Shown here in pieces: positions 20,169 to 29,013 of a stretch of DNA of 64,000 nt; positions within the stretch are counted from its first letter, which is position 1, and the number at the start of each line of letters is the position of its first letter. The position numbers and the translations under genes are program-made. The notes beneath the pieces are model-generated. The model did not search any database. It was given only the letters and a program-made list of their open reading frames with translations, and was not told the origin of the DNA. Source of the DNA: CADCUY01 sp964242735 (GTDB lineage: Bacteria > Actinomycetota > Actinomycetes > Actinomycetales > Quadrisphaeraceae); NCBI GenBank assembly GCA_964242735.1, contig CAXTAK010000014.1:40129-104128 (forward strand), written 5' to 3'.

Positions 20169-21409
20169 GGCCGGCTCCCCTCGTGGCTGGCGTTCTCCCA
20201 CAGCACGGCGCCGCCCATCCCGATGCCGATGCACATCGTCGTCAGGCCGTAGCGCACCTGCGGGCGCTGTTCGAAGTGGCGGGCGAGCTGGGTCATCAGG
20301 CGCACCCCCGAGGACGCCAGGGGGTGGCCGACGGCGATGGCGCCGCCCCACGGGTTCACGCGCTCGTCGTCGTCGGCGATGCCGAAGTGGTCGAGGAAGG
20401 CGAGCACCTGCACCGCGAAGGCCTCGTTGACCTCGAACAGCCCGATCTCGTCGATGCCGACCCTCGTGCGGGCCAGCAGCTTCTCGGTGGCGGGCACCGG
20501 TCCGAGGCCCATCACCTCGGGCTCCACGCCGGCGAAGGCGAACCCCACCATGCGCATGCGCGCGGCCAGGCCCAGCTCGTCGACGACGTCCTGCGCGACG
20601 AGCAGGCACGCGGTGGCCCCGTCGTTCAGGCCCGCGGCGTTGCCGGCGGTGACCCGTCCGGCGGGGCGGAAGGGGGTGCGGAGCCCGGCGAGGTCCTCAG
20701 CGGTGGTGCCGGGGCGCGGGGGCTCGTCGGCGGTGGCGAGCCCCCAGCCCGCCTCGGCGTGGCGGGTGGCGACGGGCACGAGGTCGGCGGCCACGCTCCC
20801 GGCCGCCGCGGCGTCGGCGTAGCGCTGCTGGGAGGCGACGGCGAAGGCGTCGGCGCGCTCGCGCGTCAGGTGCGGGTAGCGGTCGTGGATGTTCTCCGCC
20901 GTCGCGCCCATCACCAGGGCGCTGGGGTCGACGATGCGCTCGGAGACCAGGCGGGGGTTGGGGTCCACCCCGGAGCCCATCGGGTGGTGGCCCATGTGCT
21001 CGACCCCGCCGGCGATGACGACGTCGTAGGCGCCGGCGGCGATGCCGGAGGCGGTGGTGGTCACGGCGGTCATCGCTCCGGCGCACATGCGGTCGACCGC
21101 GAAGCCGGGCACCGACGTCGGCAGCCCGGCGAGCAGCGCCGCCGAGCGCCCGATGGTCAGGCCCTGGTCGCCGGTCTGAGTGGTGGCGGCGATGGCGACC
21201 TCGTCGATGCGCCCCGGCGGCAGGGTCGGGTTGCGGCGGACCAGGTCGCGGATGCAGCGGACGACGAGGTCGTCGGCGCGGGTCTGGGCGTACAGGCCCC
21301 CGTCGGTCGCCCGCCCGAAGGGGGTGCGCACCCCGTCGACGAAGACGACGTCGCGCAGGGAGCGCTGCGCCGGCGAGGACGTCGGTGTCGTGCTGGGGGA
21401 GGCCGTCAC
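20165..21409 (-). CDS. fadA: Acetyl-CoA C-acyltransferase (thiolase, beta-oxidation)
   Basis: 414 aa thiolase. The acylated cysteine is in DRMCAGAMTAV (about residue 98), the catalytic histidine in GGAIAVGHPLASSG and the second cysteine in TTMCIGIGMGGAV. Start GTG 21409 gives a 15-residue leader before RDVVFVDGVRTPFG. It is the first gene of the fadA-fadB pair, coupled by a 4-bp overlap. In Streptomyces the equivalent pair lies next to the RNase D/whiI/hemE block, so synteny also supports the call. Confidence 0.95.
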   Translation of the reverse strand: MTASPSTTPTSSPAQRSLRDVVFVDGVRTPFGRATDGGLYAQTRADDLVVRCIRDLVRRNPTLPPGRIDEVAIAATTQTGDQGLTIGRSAALLAGLPTSVPGFAVDRMCAGAMTAVTTTASGIAAGAYDVVIAGGVEHMGHHPMGSGVDPNPRLVSERIVDPSALVMGATAENIHDRYPHLTRERADAFAVASQQRYADAAAAGSVAADLVPVATRHAEAGWGLATADEPPRPGTTAEDLAGLRTPFRPAGRVTAGNAAGLNDGATACLLVAQDVVDELGLAARMRMVGFAFAGVEPEVMGLGPVPATEKLLARTRVGIDEIGLFEVNEAFAVQVLAFLDHFGIADDDERVNPWGGAIAVGHPLASSGVRLMTQLARHFEQRPQVRYGLTTMCIGIGMGGAVLWENASHEGSRP

Positions 21410-21470
21410 GGGGGCACGGTAGTGGGGACGACGGACACCACGCGCCCGGTCTCCGCCCACGAGGGCCGCC

Positions 21471-21640
21471 GTGCTCGTCTCCGCGGAGGAGCTGCTCGCG
21501 CTGGGCGATGACGCGCGGTACGAGCTGGTGGAGGGGGAGCTGCGGACGGTGGACCCTGCCGGTGGTGACCGCGGTCCGGTCGGTGCCGCGCTGGCGGGGC
21601 GGCTGTGCGCCGTCGTCCTCATGCCGGCGTGTGCCCGTCG
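21471..21640 (+). pseudogene. N-terminal fragment of a Uma2-family (DUF820) endonuclease-like gene
   Basis: A GTG-initiated frame encodes VSAEELLALGDDARYELVEGEL followed by about 25 more plausible residues, the standard beginning of Uma2/DUF820 proteins, which are normally about 190 aa. After about residue 55 the frame becomes Arg/Gly shadow of the opposite strand. The fragment ends where the broken uppP begins, so the two remnants mark a deletion junction. Confidence 0.55.
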
Positions 21641-22210
21641 GCAGCTGGTGGACGACCACCTCGGGCGGCGGGGCGGCCCAGCAGCAGGCCCGCGGCGACG
21701 GTGCCGCCGGAGCGGGAGACCCCCAGCGCCAGGGCCCGGGCGAGGCCGGAGGCCGCCCCGTGCCGCCAGGTGAGCTGGTCCGGGGTGCGGGTGCTGCGCG
21801 CCCGCCGGTCGGCCAGGTGCAGGACGAGCGCGAAGACCCGCAGCGCGGTGGCGGCGACCCCGAGGCTGCGCACGCCCGGGCCCTCGATGGCGCCCCTGAG
21901 GGTGGGGCCGGGCACCCCGATCGGCAGGGACCCCAGGACCACCACCCAGCCGACCCGCGCGTTGCGGTCCGCGTGCGGGATCTTCCCCGCACCGCCCGCA
22001 GCCGGGCCGTGATGATGCGGGTGGTGTCGGCGCCGAAGCGGACCAGCGCGGCCGCCTCGGTGCGGAGCTGGGTGGTGCGGTGAAGGGGGTCCCGGGGTCG
22101 GTGTCGCCCAGCAGCTGCCCGACCACGCTGACGTGCGCGCTGGAGGAGACGGGCAGGAACTCCGTCAGCCCCTGGACGAGCCCGAGGACGACGGCCTCCA
22201 GCCAGCCCAC
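21619..22210 (-). pseudogene. uppP: Broken uppP (undecaprenyl-diphosphatase)
   Basis: Starts GTG inside the end of dedA and reads WLEAVVLGLVQGLTEF and PVSSSAHVSVVGQLL, the first active-site region of UppP/BacA. It then shifts frame to RTEAAALVRFGADTTRI and again to WVVVLGSLPIGVPGPTL and SRSGGTVAAGLLLG (the second active-site region). It stops about 80 residues short of a full-length enzyme of about 270-280 aa. Two frameshifts and the 3' truncation make it non-functional. An intact copy must exist elsewhere if the enzyme is needed. Confidence 0.75.
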
Positions 22211-22866
22211 GCCGGCCTGCCGGTGGGGCGCCGGCGACGGGCGCGGCGGACCAGCGCGAGCACGGCGAGCACCAACAGCCCCACCACGACGACGTTGCTG
22301 GCTGTGCTGGCCCACCGCCCGACGAGGTCCCACTGGGTGGCGAAGGCGTACCCGGCACCGACCAGCAGGGTGTTCCACACCCCGCTGCCCACGGCCGTGA
22401 GCAGAATGAAGGTCGCCAGGGGCATCCGCTGGGCCCCAGCGGGCAGGGAGACCAGGCTCCTCACCCCGGGGACGACGCGCCCGAGCAGCACCGATGCGGT
22501 GCCGTGCCGGTGGAACCACGCCGAGGCGCGCTGCAGGTCGCCCCGGTCCACCAGGGGCACCCGGGAGAGCAGGGCGATCGACCGGTCGAGCCCGAGCAGC
22601 GCCCCGAGGGCGTAGAAGGTCAGCGCGCCGACCACGGAGCCGGCCGTCGACGCCACCAGCACCCCGATGAGGGACAGCCGTCCCTGCTGTGAGAGGAAGC
22701 CCGCGAGGGGGAGGACCACCTCGCTGGGCACCGGGGGGATGACCGTCTCGACGAAGGTCAGCAGCCCCACCCCGACCTCACCGAGCGAGGCGATCAGGTC
22801 GGCGAAGAAGCCGGTGATGCCGGTGAGCCCCCCGGTGGTGTCTGCGGCGGCAGTGGCGGCGATCAC
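22165..22866 (-). CDS. dedA: DedA-family membrane protein
   Basis: 233 aa with the DedA (SNARE-associated) domain: ETVIPPVPSEVVLPLAGFL, a helical hairpin, and GRVVPGVRSLVSLPAGAQRM followed by two C-terminal helices and a basic tail. Some family members (UptA/PopT-related) flip undecaprenyl phosphate, which fits the uppP remnant that overlaps its 3' end by 46 bp. The chosen GTG start overlaps the stop of a 15-codon mini-ORF (GTGA). The frame is open further upstream and could be fused to the exported ORF starting at 23400, but no homologous sequence supports that. Confidence 0.85.
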   Translation of the reverse strand: MIAATAAADTTGGLTGITGFFADLIASLGEVGVGLLTFVETVIPPVPSEVVLPLAGFLSQQGRLSLIGVLVASTAGSVVGALTFYALGALLGLDRSIALLSRVPLVDRGDLQRASAWFHRHGTASVLLGRVVPGVRSLVSLPAGAQRMPLATFILLTAVGSGVWNTLLVGAGYAFATQWDLVGRWASTASNVVVVGLLVLAVLALVRRARRRRPTGRPAWAGWRPSSSGSSRG

Positions 22867-22910
22867 CGGGAGTCCTGGCCGGTGGTGGCGGTGGTGTCGT
22901 GCTGGCGCAT
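22863..22910 (-). CDS. 15-codon mini-ORF coupled to dedA
   Basis: ATG at 22910 is preceded by an excellent GAGGAGGAG ribosome-binding site and encodes MRQHDTTATTGQDSR, ending in a TGA that overlaps the GTG of dedA. The dedA GTG itself has no comparable ribosome-binding site. This could be a leader peptide that feeds ribosomes to dedA, or the true dedA N terminus displaced by a frameshift. Nothing in its composition suggests amino-acid sensing. Confidence 0.4.
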   Translation of the reverse strand: MRQHDTTATTGQDSR

Positions 22911-23400
22911 GGTGCTCCTCCTCGGGTGGCCCTGCCGGGGGACCGCGGCGGGCTGGACGCACTGTCGACGGGCGGTCCTGAGAGGCACCTGAGTGCTGCG
23001 ACCGTCCACCCGCGCGCGTGGGCGCCACCAGGGGAGACCCGGCAGCGCCGCGCGTGGGGCCGTGGGGGTCGCGGTCGCCCTCTGGGCCCTCGCGCGCCTC
23101 CTGGGCGGGGACGCGCGGGCCCCCGGCGTCGACCACCACCCCGGCGATGGTGCCGTCGCCCGCGTCCTCGGTGCTCCCGGCGCCTTCGGGTGCGGCGGCG
23201 ACGGTGCCGGTGGACGTCGCCTCGCCGATCTCGTCGGCCCTCGTCTGCGCGGTAGTGGCTGCTGAGGCCGAGCCCCCCTGCTGGACGGGTGAGGTGCTGG
23301 CCGGTGCCGAGGCGGCGCCGGCGGCAGATGCCGCCGTGGCGCCCCCGGCCACCACGGCGGCTCCCGCCACCGCCAGGTCCCTCGTGCGCCTCGACGTCAT
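22867..23400 (-). CDS. Unrecognised exported Ala/Ser-rich protein, possibly decayed
   Basis: ATG 23400 with a CAGGAG-type ribosome-binding site starts MTSRRTRDLAVAGAA, a positively charged start and a hydrophobic stretch resembling a signal peptide. An Ala/Thr/Ser-rich region with DAGDGTIAGVVVDAGG follows. From about residue 110 the composition becomes Arg/Gly/Pro-rich and unlike protein, and the frame stays open into dedA with no stop, so the original 3' end was probably lost to a frameshift. It is divergent from the histidine kinase gene. No family recognised. Confidence 0.35.
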
Positions 23401-23559
23401 GGTCCTCGACTCCTGCGTTCCCGGTCTCGACGCGACCGGTCGGGCGCGCCGTGGGACCACCGTCCGGCGCGCCGGCTGCGGCGCCGCCGGAGGTGCGCCG
23501 CGGCGTCGAGGCCCCGCCGGCTCAGCGGGGGCTCAGGTCCGCGCTCCTACGCTGGCGGC

Positions 23560-25056
23560 GTGCCCCGACCGCCAGCGCTGCTGCCCGCGGTGACGGCGCC
23601 GTCGGGCGCGCACCCCGCTGCCCCGCCCGTCGCCGCGCCGGTGACCCGGCCTGCTGCTCCGCTGCGCTGGTGGCGCCGGCACCTGGGGGTGCGGGCGCGC
23701 TCGACCCTGGCCGCGACCCTGGTGGTCGCCCTGGCCCTGCTGGTCGCCGCGGTCGCCCTCGTGGTCCTGCTCCAGCGCTCCCTGGCGATCGGTGTGGACG
23801 ACGCGGCCACCGCGCGGGCGCGACAGATCGCCGCCCTCGTGCCCGCGGGCGGTTCCCCGCAGTCGGTGGGGGAGGCCCGTGAGGAACTGGCCGAGGCGGT
23901 CGCCTCCGCGGCCGCTCGCGGTTCGGTGGTGCAGGTCCTGGCACCGGACGCCACCGTGGCGGCCGCCGGCGACGACGTCGCCGGTGAGGGTCCGCTGACC
24001 CGGGCCCGCCCCGGACCGGGGGAGGTGGTGCGCGAGGACCTGCGGCTTCCGGTGGGCGGGGACGACCTCTTCCGCGTGGTCACCGTCGGCGCGCCCCGGG
24101 GCGGGTACACCGTGGTCGTCGGGCAGTCGCTGGGCCCGGTGGAGGAGAGCATCGAGGTCCTGGGGTCGCTGCTGGTGGTGGGCTACCCCGTGCTGCTGGT
24201 GGTCGTGGGCAGCGCGACGTGGTGGTTCGTGGGCCGGTCGCTGCTCCCGGTGGAGGCGATCCGCGCGAAGGTCGCCGGCATCGGCGGGCGGGAGCTGACC
24301 GAACGGGTGCCCGTGCCGGCGGCGCGCGACGAGGTCGGGCGCCTGGCGGTCACGATGAACCAGATGCTCGACCGGCTGGAGTCAGCGCAGCGCGCCCAGC
24401 GGCGGTTCGTCGCCGACGCCAGCCACGAGCTGCGCAGCCCCATCGCCACCCTGCGGGCCACCGCGGAGATCGCCCTCGCGCACCAGCACCTGGCCGGCGT
24501 CGACCCGGTGGCCGTGGCCGAGGGCACGCTGGCGGAGACGCAGCGGCTGGAGCGGCTGGTCGATGACCTGCTCCTGCTCGCCCGCGCCGACGAGCACGGT
24601 CTGCGCCCTGACCGCCGCGAGGTCGACCTCGACGACCTCCTCACCGCGGAAGCAGCACGCGTGCGCGCCACCACCGCGCTGAGGGTGGGCGTGGAGGTCA
24701 CGGCCGTGCGGGTCCTCGGCGATGCCCACCAGCTCGACCAGGTGCTGCGCAACCTCGTCGACAACGCCGTGCGCCACGCCGCCGCAGGGATCGACCTCAG
24801 CCTGCGCAGCGACGGCGCGGACGCGGTGCTGGAGGTGGCCGACGACGGTCCGGGCATCCCCGCCGCTGAGCGGGAGCGGGTCTTCGACCGGTTCGTGCGC
24901 CTCGACGCCGGCCGCGGGCGAGCCGCGGGTGGCAGCGGGCTGGGCCTGGCCATCGTCAGGGAGATCGCCGCCGCCCACGCCGGGGCGGTCACCGTCGCGG
25001 ACAGCGAGACCGGAGCCCGCCTGCGCCTGACCCTGCCGCTACCCCCCCGCCCATGA
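23560..25056 (+). CDS. Two-component sensor histidine kinase
   Basis: 498 aa. Two membrane helices (residues about 48-72 and 205-228) flank an extracytoplasmic region of about 130 residues. Then come HAMP (LPVEAIRAKVAGIGG...), HisKA with H-box ADASHELRSPIATLR (His about 289), and an HATPase domain with RNLVDNAVRHAA, DDGPGIP and GSGLGLAIV. All catalytic boxes are intact. GTG 23560 is the first start after a Pro/Ala-rich stretch and could be slightly off. The cognate regulator is probably the OmpR-type gene that faces it tail-to-tail. Confidence 0.92.
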   Translation: MPRPPALLPAVTAPSGAHPAAPPVAAPVTRPAAPLRWWRRHLGVRARSTLAATLVVALALLVAAVALVVLLQRSLAIGVDDAATARARQIAALVPAGGSPQSVGEAREELAEAVASAAARGSVVQVLAPDATVAAAGDDVAGEGPLTRARPGPGEVVREDLRLPVGGDDLFRVVTVGAPRGGYTVVVGQSLGPVEESIEVLGSLLVVGYPVLLVVVGSATWWFVGRSLLPVEAIRAKVAGIGGRELTERVPVPAARDEVGRLAVTMNQMLDRLESAQRAQRRFVADASHELRSPIATLRATAEIALAHQHLAGVDPVAVAEGTLAETQRLERLVDDLLLLARADEHGLRPDRREVDLDDLLTAEAARVRATTALRVGVEVTAVRVLGDAHQLDQVLRNLVDNAVRHAAAGIDLSLRSDGADAVLEVADDGPGIPAAERERVFDRFVRLDAGRGRAAGGSGLGLAIVREIAAAHAGAVTVADSETGARLRLTLPLPPRP

Positions 25057-25065
25057 ACCCCTGGC

Positions 25066-25092
25066 GGTGGGCGGCCCCGAGCGCCGCCCACC
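25066..25092. terminator. Bidirectional terminator hairpin between the kinase and regulator genes
   Basis: Perfect 10-bp stem GGTGGGCGGC / GCCGCCCACC with a 7-base loop, 10 bp after the kinase stop and 32 bp from the regulator stop. It can serve both converging transcripts. Confidence 0.75.
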
Positions 25093-25123
25093 CCCGGGTC
25101 GCCTCCTGGGCTGGCGCGGGGGG

Positions 25124-25801
25124 TCAGCCGCCGTCGTCGGCGAGCCGGTACCCGGCCCCGCGGACCGTCTCGATCGCGCGCCGGCCGTGGGGCACGTCGA
25201 GCTTTCGGCGCAGGTAGCCGATGTACACCTCGACGACGTTGGGGTCCCCGTCGTAGTGCGCGTCCCACACGCCCTCGAGGATCCTCGTCTTGCTGACCAC
25301 GTCACCCCGGTGGCGCATGAGGAACTCCAGCAGCCCGAACTCCCGCGGCGTCAGGGCCACCTCGTGACCGGCGCGCTCCACCCGGCGCCGCGCCGGGTCC
25401 AGCGCGAGGTCACCGGCCCGCATGACCACCGGTCGCTCGGGGGCGCCGCGGCGGATCAGTGCCCGCAGGTGGGCGACCAGGACCATGAAGGAGAACGGCT
25501 TGGTCATGTAGTCGTCCGCGCCGAGGTCGAAGGCGTCGGTCTGGTCGTACTCCCCGTCCTTGGCCGTCAGCATCAGCACCGGGGTCCACACCCCCGCGGC
25601 GCGCAGCTGCTCGCACACGGCGTAGCCGTGCATCCCGGGGAGCATGATGTCCAGGACGATCACGTCGTAGGTGAACTCCTTGGCGCGCCACAGCCCGTCG
25701 ACCCCGTTGTGGACCACATCGACGCTGAACCCCTCGTCGGCCAGCCCGCGGCGGACGGTGTCCGCGAGCCTGACCTCGTCCTCGATCATCAACACCTTCA
25801 T
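25124..25801 (-). CDS. OmpR/PhoB-family response regulator
   Basis: 225 aa. Receiver domain with acidic pocket IEDE (Glu7-Asp8), phospho-acceptor Asp51 in VIVLDIMLPG, and the conserved Lys in YMTKPFSF. The C-terminal winged helix has ALTPREFGLLEFLMRH, VWDAHYDGDPNVVEVYIGYLRRKL and TVRGAGYRL. ATG 25801 has a strong GGAGGAGG site 5 bp upstream; its ATGA overlaps the stop of the apbE-like ORF. It faces the histidine kinase gene tail-to-tail rather than lying in one operon with it. Confidence 0.95.
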   Translation of the reverse strand: MKVLMIEDEVRLADTVRRGLADEGFSVDVVHNGVDGLWRAKEFTYDVIVLDIMLPGMHGYAVCEQLRAAGVWTPVLMLTAKDGEYDQTDAFDLGADDYMTKPFSFMVLVAHLRALIRRGAPERPVVMRAGDLALDPARRRVERAGHEVALTPREFGLLEFLMRHRGDVVSKTRILEGVWDAHYDGDPNVVEVYIGYLRRKLDVPHGRRAIETVRGAGYRLADDGG

Positions 25802-26472
25802 GACCGCCTCCTCCGGGTGGAGTCTGGGGGCCCGTCCCTGAGAGGTCCCTGAGGAGCAGCGGGGCCGGAGGCGCCCCACCACCGGTGGCTCGGCACCCGC
25901 CCGTCCAGGGCGACCAGCGGTGCGCCGACGCCGGGCGGCCGCCCGAGCCAGCTCAGGGCTGCCGGTCCGTGGGCCGTGGCTGCCGCGGCGCAGGCATCGA
26001 CGAACGCCAGGTCCGGCGCGACCACGGTGGCCGGGACCGGGCGGTGGGCGGACAGGCCGCTGAGCGGGTCGACGGCGAGGGGCCCTCGCGCGCAGGCCCC
26101 GGAGGTGGCGACCGCGACGTCCACGGCTCGGTGGGCGGCCCATCCCTCGACCAGCCCCGTGGGGTCGAGCCCACCGGGCATCGCCCACGGGTCGAACCAC
26201 CCCTGGGTGTGCCGCTCGGCGGTGGCGGACGGCTCGAGCACGGCAGCGACCTCCGACGGGCAGCGGTGCAGGGGGAGCAGCCCCCGCCGCAAGCGGCTGA
26301 GGGCGGTGTCGGGGTCGTAGGTGGAGGACACGGCGCCGACACCGGTGCCGATCGGGACCACCAGCAGGCCTGCGACTCGTTCGCGCGCACCGCGGCGGTC
26401 CACCGGTGTCCCCCGTGGGGCGGGCTCCGCGTCCGCCAGCCCGGTCCGGGCCCGCAGCGCGGTACGGGTCAC
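25798..26472 (-). pseudogene. ApbE-like FAD:protein FMN transferase with a central deletion
   Basis: The 224-aa frame is uninterrupted and shows ApbE pieces: STYDPDTALSRLRRG, WFDPWAMPGGLDPTGLVEGW and then VATSGACARGPLAVDPLSG with DLAFVDACAAAATAHG. Between VEGWAAHRAVD and VATSG about 60-80 residues that normally carry the GGD-type metal/FAD region are missing. The catalytic function is therefore unlikely, though the ORF is translatable and its stop overlaps the regulator start (ATGA). ApbE proteins flavinylate exported redox proteins. It might act now only as the upstream cistron for the response regulator. Confidence 0.6.
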
Positions 26473-26981
26473 GGGGGCACTGTGGTGGCCCCCGTGTCGG
26501 GTCCGCGCACGGCCATCCTCACCGCCGGTCCGGCCGGCCCGGCGGCCGGGGCGATGTCGATGGCTGCGGGTGGGTGCGTCTCGGTGTCATCCCGGCGAGA
26601 CGCCGAGCGCGCCGACGCGGCGATCGCGCAGAGCTGCAGCACGACCCGCAGGGAGCTGGCGGAGCTCTGGTCGCGCCACCCAGCACCCGCTCAGTCCCGC
26701 TGGTGACCGCTGGCCTGCTCGCCGCAGTGCGCGTGGTGATCGGCGGCGCTGTGGCACTGGTCGCGACGGCCGCGGTGGGTCGACTCGTCAGCGTGACGGG
26801 GCTCCGAGCGTCCGCGTCACCCCGCGCTCGCCAGTGCCACGGGGCGGTCATCGGTGATCCGCGGTCTCCCCGGCCGTGGGTCCCGAGGCGGCCCAGCTCG
26901 GCGGGTGGTGCGCCGTCCTCCTCCCGCGGTGGCGGCGCAGCACTCAGCGGCCCCTCAGGTCGCGGGGTCCACGGTCCTGCC
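26473..26981. other. 509-bp stretch without a supported gene
   Basis: Frames here are Arg/Pro/Ala-rich shadows with no recognisable domain. A short plus-strand frame reading RRDAERADAAIAQSCSTT near 26600-26700 is the only protein-like piece and I cannot place it. The last 100 bp presumably hold the promoter of the COG4705-type gene. Confidence 0.5.
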
Positions 26982-27812
26982 ATGACCAACCACCTGGGAG
27001 GCGCACCACCTCGCTCGCGCTCCGTCGGCGACCAGATGCTCAACAAGGTCCCGGAGGTCACCGCGTACTTCTGGATCATCAAGGTCCTGGCCACCACGGT
27101 CGGGGAGACCTTCGGTGACCTCCTCGCCGTCGACCTCGGTCTCGGGCTGCCCGGCGCGGCCGCGATCGTCGGCGCCGTCCTGATCGCCACGCTCACCGCC
27201 CAGTTCCGGGCCCGCAGGTACGTGCCAGCCACCTACTGGCTCGCAGTCGTGCTGATCAGCGTCGTCGGCACCCTGATCACCGACTACCTGGTCGACACCC
27301 GCGGGGTCAGCCTGACCGCCGCCACCGCGATCTTCGCCGTGCTGCTGGCTGCGACCTTCGGCGCCTGGTGCGCCAGCGAGCGGACCCTGTCGATCCACAC
27401 CATCCACACCACCCGCCGCGAGGCGTTCTACTGGTCGGCGATCCTGTTCACCTTCGCCCTCGGGACCGCAGCCGGCGACCTCGCGGCCGAAGGCCTCGGC
27501 CTCGGGTTCGGCGTGTCGGCGGTGCTCTTCGCCACGCTGATCGCCCTGGTGGCCCTGGCCCACAGGAGTCTCGGCCTGGGCGCCGTGGCGGCCTTCTGGG
27601 CGGCCTACATCCTCACCCGCCCCCTCGGCGCCTCGATCGGTGACCTCCTCTCCCAGGCCAGGGTCGACGGCGGGCTCGGACTGGGCACCGTCACCACCAG
27701 CGCGCTGTTCCTGGTCACCATCGTGGCCCTGGTCACCCACCTCACCAGGACCCGGGAGGAGGTCATCGAGCCCACGGGGCCCGTGGAGCACCGCGCGGGC
27801 CTCCATCGCTGA
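26982..27812 (+). CDS. COG4705/DUF347-type integral membrane protein
   Basis: 276 aa with about eight hydrophobic helices built from a repeated motif of the kind VTAYFWIIKVLATTVGETFGDLL. Related versions recur near FYWSAILFTFALGTAAGDL and FWAAYILTRPLGASIGDLL, which is the internal repeat described for DUF347. ATG 26982 puts the first repeat about 22 residues from the N terminus; the upstream extension of the frame is non-coding in character. The family is uncharacterised and is often found near two-component regulators; here such a pair lies about 1.2 kb upstream. Confidence 0.85.
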   Translation: MTNHLGGAPPRSRSVGDQMLNKVPEVTAYFWIIKVLATTVGETFGDLLAVDLGLGLPGAAAIVGAVLIATLTAQFRARRYVPATYWLAVVLISVVGTLITDYLVDTRGVSLTAATAIFAVLLAATFGAWCASERTLSIHTIHTTRREAFYWSAILFTFALGTAAGDLAAEGLGLGFGVSAVLFATLIALVALAHRSLGLGAVAAFWAAYILTRPLGASIGDLLSQARVDGGLGLGTVTTSALFLVTIVALVTHLTRTREEVIEPTGPVEHRAGLHR

Positions 27813-28192
27813 GCCGCCGCCACGCCAGACCGGCCGGGCTGTGGTGATCGTCCGGTGGTCACCGGGCAGTCTGGCCACACCCTGGGATCTTCGCTCTGGA
27901 GGAGCGGTCTCCAGCTCCTCGCCGACACCACGCTGTGCCGCCCCGGACCCGGCCGCGCAGCTCCGACGGTGTGGTCGCAGAGCGGTACGGCCCCTGGCGA
28001 CCACCGGAGCACCACCACGCACGGCACTCCACCGGGAGCCGGTGTCGTGCTCCCGGGGACGTGCTCGGCCGCAGCCTGCGCGCCGCAGGCGCAGGCCAGC
28101 TGTGCTGGCACGTCGCCCCCCACCGGCCGTGAGCCCCCGTGGACTCGCGCCCGTTCCGACCCCGCATCCTCACCACGCTGAAGGAGCACACC
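27813..28192. other. 380-bp stretch without a supported gene
   Basis: No protein-like frame. Two segments, GTGGTGATCGTCCGGTGGTC near 27840 and the related inverted copy near 27998-28019, form an imperfect long-range inverted repeat. The end of the region contains the AAGGAG site for the next gene. Confidence 0.45.
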
Positions 28193-28639
28193 ATGACCAC
28201 CACCCCGCTCGCACCGTCTCGGTCCACCCTCCTCGCCCACGACCACCCCACCTCCGCGACGTGGGCAGCGGCAGCCCTCGGCGCTGCGCTGGTCCTCGCG
28301 GTCGGCGTGATCCACGTCATCGACCAGGGTGGGCTCACGGGGATGAAGGACCCCGCCTACCTCGGCTACGGCTACTGGGCCTTGGAGCTGGCCTCCGTGG
28401 TGACCGCCGTGCTGCTGTTCACCCGGCTCAGGGCCCTGGGCTGGCTCCTCGCGGTGGGGGTCGCGGCCGGCCCGCTGGTCGGGCTCATCATCAGCCGCAG
28501 CGTCGGCCTGCCGAACGCCACCGACGACATCGGCAACTGGGGCGAGCCGCTCGGTGTCGTCTCCATGGTCGTCGAGGCCGCCCTGCTGCTCCTGGCCATC
28601 TCCGTGCTCGCGAACTCACGCCGGCGAGGGCGCTCCTGA
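28193..28639 (+). CDS. Small integral membrane protein, function unknown
   Basis: 148 aa, four hydrophobic helices (about residues 24-45, 60-78, 83-104 and 120-140). The ATG is 6 bp after a clear AAGGAG ribosome-binding site. Recognisable stretches are HVIDQGGLTGMKDPAYLGYG and SVGLPNATDDIGNWGEPLG; the latter conserved-looking loop recurs in unnamed actinobacterial membrane proteins as far as I recall. No function can be given. Confidence 0.75.
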   Translation: MTTTPLAPSRSTLLAHDHPTSATWAAAALGAALVLAVGVIHVIDQGGLTGMKDPAYLGYGYWALELASVVTAVLLFTRLRALGWLLAVGVAAGPLVGLIISRSVGLPNATDDIGNWGEPLGVVSMVVEAALLLLAISVLANSRRRGRS

Positions 28640-29013
28640 CGCCGGAGTCCGAGCACCTCGCCGGGACTCGACCCCAGCAGATCCGGCACGAGGCGCATCA
28701 TCGCTCGGGGGGGGGCCGGGACGGACGGCAGGTCAGCGCGTCCGGGTGGTCGTGGTCGCCGGGTGGGGCAGTCGGCGAGCGGTTGTGCCCGTGGGCCAGG
28801 GGGCGAGCTCCGCCGTCCGCACGCGACTCGCGTCTGCAGCACCAGCGACGCAGGCGGCGGGGCCGTGGCCCGGTGACGCGCCGATCCATGGCGCTGCTGT
28901 GCGGGGATGGGCTGGCCCGCCCACTGCCACCCCCACCTCGTCCAGGTGCCCGGCCCCCGGGTGATCTGGGGCGCGCCTGCGTGCGCCGCGCCGGATCAGC
29001 CCCATGATGAGAC
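28640..29013. other. 374-bp stretch without a supported gene
   Basis: No convincing frame on either strand. It contains a run of nine G at 28707-28715, an obvious place for sequencing or replication slippage. Confidence 0.5.

Noticed and set aside
17439..20252. Plus-strand 937-codon frame crossing the first assembly gap
   Set aside because: It exists only because N codons carry no stop and because it is antisense to fadB.
22165..23400. A single 412-residue fusion of the exported ORF with dedA
   Set aside because: The middle is Arg/Pro-rich non-protein-like sequence, and a mini-ORF with its own ribosome-binding site precedes dedA. Fusion is most likely accidental openness of GC-rich DNA.
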